Shown here: in pieces, positions 1 to 9,400 of the stretch
How positions within the stretch are numbered: the stretch's first letter is position 1
Layout: every line of letters begins with the position of its first letter
NCBI GenBank assembly: GCA_036939755.1
Contig: JALLAZ010000648.1
Location: 1 to 15,320, forward strand
DNA: 15,320 nucleotides
Origin: Stephanodiscus triporus
Taxonomy: Eukaryota; Bacillariophyta; Thalassiosirophyceae; Thalassiosirales; Thalassiosiraceae
Reading direction: 5' to 3'
Notes under the pieces: model-generated
The model's database searches: none
The model's input: only the letters and a program-made list of their open reading frames with translations
What the model was told of the DNA's origin: nothing
Translations under genes and position numbers: made by a program

Positions 1-454
1 GTTCCGAGCATGTGTTTCTTAAAATGGTCATTTCTTAAAATGGTACCTACTCTACTTGTACCGCTCGACAAGGGATCCAGCTCCGCGTTATTTCCGCCTC
101 CTCCGCCTACTTCGTATCCTCCCTCCCACGCCCACGCGCCGCCGTCTTCTGCCGATGACTAGATACCCCTAAATAGAATCTCCGCGCGCCCTCAGAACGA
201 ATTTTACGCGGGGTTGTGCAGCGACTCAATGAAGAGAAGTCGGGAAGGAGGCCCTCCGATTGTGAAAAAAGGTGGAACGAAAAGAGCGGTGATCTCTCCA
301 CCTCAGTGGGCGCACATGATGTTGTCGACCAGTATCCCCTAAAACGTTGGCACCTAATTACTCACGCCAGCGCAAGTGCTCTCTTGCATGTCGGCGACGC
401 TTACTGAATGTAATACAAAAGATAATACTCCCAATAAAATTCGTCAACCGCACG
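1..454. other. Upstream region of the VPS13-like gene, no gene recognised
   Basis: No convincing coding region. The first 44 bases hold a 14-bp direct repeat. A pyrimidine-rich stretch runs from about 95 to 145. The frame of exon 1 is open back to about 347 but has no ATG before 455, so this stretch is probably 5' untranslated sequence and promoter. Short ORFs on either strand here have no recognisable motif. Confidence 0.4.
15..44. repeat. 14-bp direct repeat pair
   Basis: The sequence tttcttaaaatggt occurs at 15-28 and again, identically, at 31-44, separated by two bases. Its role is unknown. It lies about 410 bp upstream of the first plausible start codon. Confidence 0.8.
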
Positions 455-3400
455 ATGCTTGACTCATCATCATGGCCACAATGGAGTCATTGGATGAAGA
501 TAGACGCATCATTTTTGATGGAGGGCGCGCGCCTCATGGCATCCTATCGTCCAAATTGGACCTACGATGCGGCGGCATTCCTGATTGCGCTGCTTATGTG
601 CTTGATATTTCAGCCGTTTCTCAAGATAATAATGAGGTAAAGATATGATGGATTATCCTGCTTTTCCTTTGACCTGTTCCTCGACAGACCTAACCCAACA
701 GCTTTTCCATCGCAATGTGAAATTTAAGGCGCCCGCTACGGAAATATGTCGGGATGGAATTCGTTGACGTCAAAATATCCCTCTATACGTTCTCCTTCAA
801 ACTCACAAAAATAGAGATCTTACCAGTGGAGTCACCAATTTTTCGAGGTCTGTTCGCTTCTCTATTTCCTTCTGCAATCGTTCAAAGATACGACTCATCA
901 GATGAATACCCAACTAGCAAAATTTTGATCAAGGAACTTAAAGTTCAGATTCGAATGCAGCATATTGTGCATCCGATAATTTGTGTCGAATTAAGCGGTG
1001 TGACATTGGAAGTCGAAAAGGCATACCTTGCGCCACGTCCTCCTCCTGAGTTCGTCGCAGACACGCAAGATTCACTGCCTTCAGCAATTCCTCCTTCAGT
1101 TGATATTGGTCCCGAAACCCCAATTTTTGACGATGGAATAGTTTTGGATTTCTTGAGAGGTGACGAATTGCGTGATGCCGACACAGTAACTTTTTGGATG
1201 GAAAGGTGGAGTGAGTGCACCTATTGTTTCTAATCTTGTCAAGCGGCCTTACCTTCTCAACAAATCTATAACCGTTGGCAGTCCAACATGTAAAAGATTC
1301 GGATAAATTCGGGGCGAAAATCGTTTTTCCAAGAGAGAGAACATACGATGAGAAGATGAATGCTGGTATACAATTAGCAGCAAGAGGAATTTTGCATTCA
1401 ATGTTGATTGTCATTAAAGATGCCTCGTTAGTCATTTCAGGTGCTGGATCACAACTTGTTAAGGAAATTCGCAAGCAACACGGCCCGCGTGAAACGAATC
1501 TACTCCTGGCCAAGCTTCCGAAACAGCGTAGGGCGTTGACGGTATTAGGCACCGATGCAATTTCCATTTCGTTTACTCCTGATGTTCACTGCAATCTACT
1601 GCTTTGTTGTCAGGGTATTTATGTCAAAGTCGGAAACCCTTTGAGAGTTACGAGCGAAAACGGAGCTTGTGCTTGGCATGATATTATACATCCCTACGAC
1701 CTTGTCTTTGAGTTGAAAGGTATACCATCCTTACTTGCCTGGGCTGTAAACTACGACCATGACTGGAACTCCAAAACACTGGCTCTTGACTTCACTGCAT
1801 CTGAAATTGTCGTCAGTCTGTCGCCTGAACACATTCAGACCCTTTTATTGCATCTGGACGATTACACAGACCCTATGTCTTCTTATAATGAGTGGTACAC
1901 TTGGCTGAACAAGAATCAGCAGCTGAAATTGAAATCAATTGAGCAGAACGAATGTGAGAGGATGTTGTACTGTCACAATTATGCAAGAATGAAGGGCGCA
2001 GTAATGGACAGCGAGACAGGGAGCGGAGAGCGCCTCACAGCGTTGCAGCTGAAAGAAATGGAAAGCCGAATGATGCGACACGAAATATTGTCGTTGCGAT
2101 GCATTGCAATGAAAAATGGTAAGCAAGCACTTCGTTATTCCATTATCTCGTATCTATCCCAATTCTTAAGAATCTTCCCCCTACGTCTTCAAGAGTGGAA
2201 GGTGCCGAAGGCAAACGAAGAATTTGAGACTTTTCTTATTGATAGCAAATCCTCTATCTGTGATAAGGGCAGCGAAAGCCGCGCGACAGCATTGGACGTG
2301 CTTACACCATTCGAGCGACTGCATCTAATGCCACTCCACGCACTGGTAATTTTGACTAGGACAAAAAATGCCTTTCTTTCGCCAAGCGTCACAGTCAACG
2401 TTTCAGTAAAAGCTCTTCAATACGACTTCCCTAATGAGCCAACAGCGGTCAATCCGAAAGATATGATGACAGCGCCATCTTCTTTATCTCTATCTAGTTA
2501 CTCGTTCACACTGAAATATACTAATCCTCTTTTTCCTGCCATCGCGGGCGTAAGATCAGACATGCTCCGTCCATTACTAAGTGTATCAATCCAAGCTTTA
2601 GGGGTGGAATGGAGCGTTGCGGGTTCAGAGAATGAAGATGAAGTAGATCTTCCTGCATTTCCGAATGAAATACTTCTGGGAATCGTTTGCAAGGCAAGTT
2701 TTTTGTACAGATTGGATGTGCCACGAGTTATCACTTCGGTTTTGAACTGACATTTTCACGAACAGCGTTGGCAATCACTGCCATCAGAGGTTCTTCGCGC
2801 TGACATTGAGATAGCGGTGTCACCAACTAAAAATCAGGATCCTTTCTTCACTCTTGATTTACGGGCATCTGATTTGGTCATGATTCTCAACCCGATTCCT
2901 CTCGCATCAGTTCTGCAAATTCTCATTGATATACCTCAAATCCCCTTTTGCCCACCGAAGGAGGAGAATTCGGATGATTTGCAAGAGGAGAATTCAATAT
3001 TGAGCACTGATATCCACGTCAGAGTGGAAAACGCTTCGATATTATTCATGCGTGATCGCTCAGATATTCTTAGGGGGATACTCAAGGTTTCTATTGATGA
3101 ATTCACCGTTCAGCTTCAGTCAATCGGCATGTCAGGAGAAGTAGTGCTCTCGTCCGTGCCAATTTCACTTTCTGCTGTTCAAATTATACAACATCCATCT
3201 TCAGTCAATGCTGGTATCGCATGGACAACTCAGCCACTGCCCTCGAAGCCCATAATCGCAGCCGATGGCCTGAGACTTCGCGCATCTGGAAAGAAAAATC
3301 ATTCTCAATTAGAAATCACAGTTCAAATTGGCACAGATAGAGTGCTGATGAATGCTTCGCCTTCTGCATTGGCTGCTTTGGTTGGTCTTTCTTCATCAAT

Positions 3401-6400
3401 AAAGCCTTTATTGGAATGGTTAGGTGGGAACGCTGAAGAGGAGGAACGTGTGCGAATTGAAAAGGAAACAGAATTGGAGGAGGAGAAAGTATCTCTTCAT
3501 TATCGTCGCGAGGCTCTGCGTGCGTTGTTTAATTCAGCGGATGTTGATAGCTCTGGCTCATTGTCGAAGAAGGAACTAGAGAGAATAATTTTAATGCTCT
3601 TCGCGGATACAGGTCTCGCATGGCTGAATTTCAATGTGGCCCAACAACTCACGATGGATGAGCTAAAGAGAGAGCGTGACTATTTCATGACCACAATAGA
3701 TTTATTGCATTCCGAGAAAGTTTCATATAAGGATGTTGACTGCATCCTTTTTCGTATGGCGCACGGCATTGACGATACCAATCTCACTCCCAAGATCGGC
3801 GTGACAGGCGTAGACTATTTGGATAGACTTGCTCACTCGAAAGCATTTCTCTCCGCCCCGACAATGCGCAGGCTTATTTACTTTGACGATTTGCGGGAGT
3901 ATGCGGCAATGCATTGGGTACACAAAATCACTGGCCACACGAGACTTGAAAATGGTTGGACTTTTCCTGCACCTAATTTATGGTGCCAAGGCAAAGGGAT
4001 CGACTTATTCTGGGATTTGTACACAAGAGAAACTGGATGCAGCCGCAGCTCATTAGATGGCCAAAACGTTGTTTCTGTTCAACGTAAACTCGTCCACAGT
4101 CTGTGGTAAGTGCAGCGGGCCTCTTTATCACAGTAAACAGTTTGATGATGCGCTTGATCCTGACAATACCACCCTCGCACAGCAATTATCATTTTGCTAA
4201 GTTCTGCTGGAAGTCAATAGTTCAACCACAACTGCATGCCGCCGACAACGATGAAGAAGAAATAAGTGAGAATACTATCACTAGTTGGTTGCTAGACGAC
4301 GATTCAAAAGGCAGGGTTAATATTGGGGTTTTTGATCGTCTCTTGCGTCACGTTGATCGAATATCGAAGGACACTAAAGAAGCCCAACAGAAACGAAACA
4401 AGCAAATTGACGATCGATTCGACATACGTCTTGCCATTGATGTTGATAGTGTGATATTGAGCTTTGGAAGCGTTCATACGTTTGCAAAAAATTTATTTGA
4501 AGCTGAGTTTTCTCAAGTAAGCATAGCTGTGTCGGCGCTCATATCTTCACAAACTGGGTGGGTAGTTCCAGAAAAAGTGAACGAGGAGATCATGGTTCAT
4601 AACCACCTCAATAACGAGCAAGTAGAAAGCGACAGAGTCAACGGAATTCACTTTAGGGGTACTTTCAGTGTGTATTATCTCAACACAAAACATGACCAAA
4701 TGGAGTCCTTAGTCGAATCGTACCCTTGTTTTGGTCACTTAGAATACAAAACATTATTACGAGAAACTCTCGTTCATAATGGAGGTGATTCTGAAAGTAA
4801 GTGGATCTATGAATGCTTGGTAGGCATCCGCATACATCTTTTGTTGTCTAAGTGATGCACACCTGATACCCTCTTATTGTAATTCCTATCCCCAAGCCAC
4901 CAATTTCACTGTGAATATCATCTGTCCCCGATCTTTAAATATAAATGCTTTACCTGCATTTTTCGGTGCTGCCTCAATGTTGTCGAAGTTTATTTCTCGA
5001 TTTGACCCAAATCCTTATTCGGGCTGTCAAGAAATCCAGCTGGACAACTGCATAGGGAGAGAGTTTATGGTAGAAACAGATGCAAGCGATTCACACCAAA
5101 GCGTCCACGCGTACAGCACTGCAGCCATCCCCCTCAGCAATCACACATCTCAATCTCCGCTTTCATTCTCCGTAATGGGTTACAATCCGATTCATGGAAT
5201 TATTATCTCACCATATCAATCGCTAATGATGCCGTTGATTCGGCATCAAAAAAGGGCAGGAGCAAAACGAGGACGAAAAACAAGTGTCTCTGGTTTCAGG
5301 TAGGATCGTACTATGATACCTTTCTATTGTATCATCCAATCTCAACTTTGATCGTAACATCCTCACTTGCTGCTTGCAGTCCTCACTTGACAATCGAGCC
5401 AAAATTGGATCGTCTCGACTCGCTGACTCTGACTTTGCGTCCATCTGTGACAATACAAACTGAGATTCCAATAAAAATAAGGATTGTTCGGATCAGCAAG
5501 TCGAAAACATTTGGGCATTTGAGGAAGAGAGGTGCCAAGTCTCAAATAGACTTATCAAAAAAAGGCTTGGTAGCAATATTGACGCGGCTAGTCGAAGGTG
5601 CTCTGATTGTATACGAAAAAGATGCAACCGAAGGAGTCGACACGCCTTTGCCACTGCAGGTGCTGGACTCATCACACTTTCATGCACTGCTTATCCAAGA
5701 TTTGACAGGGCGTCACCTCTCAAATCTTGTTCAAGATTTGATGGGGCGTCATGATGGAAATGTTTGGCGGGACCCTGTACTATTGTCGAAAGATTTCCTC
5801 CATAATCCGATGAGCATAAGACAAGTTTCGCGTTGCCACGCACTCAGTGGAATTGTCGTTCGAAAGGTACGTCAAGTCTAATAAGGCGTTTCCATCTTGC
5901 AACGACTACGATGACTCACAGTCCTCGCGATACATCATCACCAATAGGAGCGCCTAATTTGCTTGCCCGATAACAACCGTAGTAGGCCTGTTGCCAGCGA
6001 TGCGAAGAACAACCTTCGCAGGACTGCATGGGATACAACGATTCGAGTCGTACCATTCTTCCTCCTCTCCAATTCGATGCCATTCCCAATCCAAGTACGA
6101 ACGTGGCAATTATTCACCCCGAAAAAGGATGACGACGCCTCGTGGAGAGATTCATCATTTCTAGCAGCCCATCCCGATGATATGAGTGACGACTGCCCGA
6201 GTAGCGATGAAGATTTGTCGTCCGCGACGCCAAGTATCAAAGGCTGGGGGGGTGGGGACAAATTTCACCAGCCAAGCGGATTAGAAGGTCATCGAAGTTA
6301 CTTTTCTGTTATCGAAAGAGGCGAGACACTTCGGTTAAGCGGGATCAATTTGCAGCAACCTCTGTATGTCCAGTTTTCGCAAAAGCTTCAAGTATCGGGT

Positions 6401-9400
6401 GATTCGGACGAAACTGATTGCATGTGGTCAAAGCCTCTTCAACTTGACCTAGGAAAACTTCGGACCGGGATCAACCCAAGAGGGTGGTTTAGTCTCCCAA
6501 AAAAAAAGTTGGACCTAGGCGACAGCTGCTCTGCTCTCGTTGACGTCTCTATTGAAGGTGCAATAAGAATGCCAATTTGTACGATATATTCTCCCTACTG
6601 GATACAGAACAAGACAGGCGCAAAGCTGGGTTACAAAATCAAAGGCACCGGTTCGGTGAGTCTGCATATGTACATTATCTGTCAATAAAATATATACACA
6701 TCTCATCCGGCTTCGCGTCAGGCAAAGCGATACTTCGTTGACAGCGGGAGTGGAGGATTGCCCATCATGCTGCACTGTGGCAACTCCGACCAAGAGATAT
6801 CTGTGATTCCTCTGGAATGTCCCAGAAAAGACATTGCTGAGCATTGGTGGGACTCAGTTTGCAATGGCAAGCTTGTGTGGACGCAACATGCGACCAGAAG
6901 CGATATCAGACATCGAATATGGAGCGAAAAGATTGAATTGGAAAAGGCAGGAACAAGTGTCGAAATTCAAAGTCACCATATGACGTTCAGCGTCAACATT
7001 GTTTCATTAGCAGGAGTATTTTATCGAAGCAAACTCATCACTTTAGCCCCACGATACATACTGAAGAATATGTTGCATATAGGCGTTACAATTCTACCGA
7101 TATGCGGCAGTAAAAGCGATGTGTTGCGTAAGGCGCGTCAATTGAGGCAACATCTGACAAACCATGATGAGAAGAATATAGTGTGTCTTGATCCGAAAGA
7201 GTCTACAATTATGTACAACTTCACGGTCGCTAATAAATCTCATCGTTGGGTTGCATTCTGTGTCAATTCATCACGCCTTGGTAATGATTACAAATGCAAG
7301 TGGCACCTGATTTCATTGGATAAGATAGGGTCCACGAGTTTCGGCGAGCATGACGGTATCAATGACACCATGTGTGGAATAGTCGAGGCAAAAATCCAAA
7401 TTTCCGACGGCGCGAGAGTCGTGTCCCTCATCCATGCATCGATACCCCCGTTCCGAATAGAGAATAGGAGCAATGATCATATTATTCAATTTGTTCAGGA
7501 TGACGATGATGGAGTCGTTTTTGAACTACTGCCAATGCATAGTTGCGGATACTGTTGGGACTCTCCTCATGGTAAGAAGAGTCTACGAGCAGTAGTCATT
7601 CCCAATACTGGAAACGATGGAGCGGAATGTGGCATGAATGGCAGACACTCTACCAGCGAGATAAGCGAAAATGAATGTGTCGGTAACAATAATACAAACG
7701 ACCTCAAATCTTGGGATTGTGGGAGCAAAAGTATTATAAGTAACAATACGTCTAGATCATCAAGGAGAACACTCCATGATCCGTTCCAGCAACGACCGCA
7801 ATTTGGAGCAATGTCGCGGGGATACAACTTATCAAAATTCGGCAACAAAAAGGACTTGCCTGGAGCCCGCACATTTTCCTCTCTGAAGGTTCATTTGCGA
7901 ATCTCAGCGGGGACAAAAATCCTAACATTCAATGATTCTAGCTGGCTTATTGACCAATCAGAATTGGGGCTTCTAAAGAAGGGAGGGGATTTCAAGGGTA
8001 CTCTGTGTGATATCAGAGTAAATGGATTTGCTATTTATATCATGGATGACTTTCCCAGGGAAGTGATTGGTATTGTCATGAGGGATTTGCAGATTTATAA
8101 GCCCATGGGGTCGATTGAGGCAACAGTGAGGATACGTCATTTCCAAGTCGACGCGATGCTACCAGAAGCAAGGTATCCCATCATAGTCCAGCCAAAGATG
8201 AGTGAGGTCGGACACAATAATGCCGAGGAAAGGCATGAAATAACACAAACCGTCAATGATAAGGACTGTTTTTGGTTAAAGAGACACGAGGGATTGCCTA
8301 TTTTTGAAGTGAATTTCTCCTATGTGCCACAAACTAACATGACCTGGGTACCACATATTGAGGTGATAATATGTCCCATGAAAGTGCAATTGGATGTGGA
8401 TTACATCATTCGAGTCGTTGGCACGATTATGAATTCGATAAGTAAATATCAAGAAGGTGCTTCCACAAATTCTACCGTTGCAACACACGCAAATGATGAG
8501 TTGCAGTACATCACCCATGGGCATCTCGAGTACCAGACATACATTGAAAGGCTTTACATCGCTCCTGTGTGGTTTGAAGTAGAACTCAATCTAAAGCCGG
8601 ATGATCGAGATATTTCAGAAAATGAGACTGCAGGAGAAACGGACCTAACTCTGAATTCAATTGCTCGATCTTCAAATTCAGGTATGTATGGTCAATACCC
8701 ACAATTATTGTTCTTATTCGACCCTCCCTATCCAATGTCCGTCTAATCCCTTCACCACATACGACAGCAAACGTCGCCGCTGTTTTAAGCTGGGTAATCA
8801 ATGTTGGGGTTAACTTCGCGCACGTGTCGCCCACGTTTCAGTACGCAACAATTATAGCCACGGATAGATACTGCGACATTATAGAGCTTGCCAGAGACAT
8901 CCTCATATCCTACATAGTTCAAACGATCAAGCAGAGTTACAAGGTCATATTTTCACTAAACCTCTTGGGTGACCCAAACCTGCTCGCTCATCATTGGAGA
9001 ACAGGTATTTCAGATTTAGTTTACAGAACTCGTAAGATTTTGTGCATCGGAATCAATTTTATTATGCCGCGTGACATATTTTCTTATTCTGTTTTTTTTT
9101 CTTCGTACTTTTGAGGCGATGAATTGGCGGCCGGTGGAAAAGATGGATTTGGAAAGGGTATTGCATCATTTGCAGAACATGTCGTTGGTGGAACATTTTT
9201 ATTTGTCAATAAATCGAGTGGAGGCTTTGCCAAGGTGCGTCGCATCGCACGTTTTACGGCGGTTCGCTTATTAGTTTCGTCGTCGGCTAATCTTTTTCTG
9301 TACCATATGCCAAGACTCTCGATGCATTAATCACTTCTCAATATACATCAATGCATTTAAAACCGAACCTTGACTCGAGTCAAAGGAGGCGTCCACGCCA

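Noticed and set aside
699..728. Good-looking acceptor CAG at 701 for intron 1
   Set aside because: Joining at 702 in the phase left by the donor reaches TGA at 718-720. The acceptor at 728 keeps the frame.
754..756. ATG 754 as the start of the VPS13-like protein
   Set aside because: It would cut the chorein-like start (PLRKYVG) just upstream. That stretch is in frame and joins exon 1 in phase, though this start cannot be fully excluded.
938..1567. Long minus-strand ORF of 209 codons opposite exons 2-3
   Set aside because: It overlaps well-supported VPS13-like coding sequence and crosses intron 2. Its composition shows no motif, so it is an antisense shadow.
9124..9330. ORF extending past 9234 as a single coding block
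   Set aside because: After AAG|GTGCGT the translation loses VPS13 character. Splicing to 9315 restores the expected sequence TLDALITSQ.
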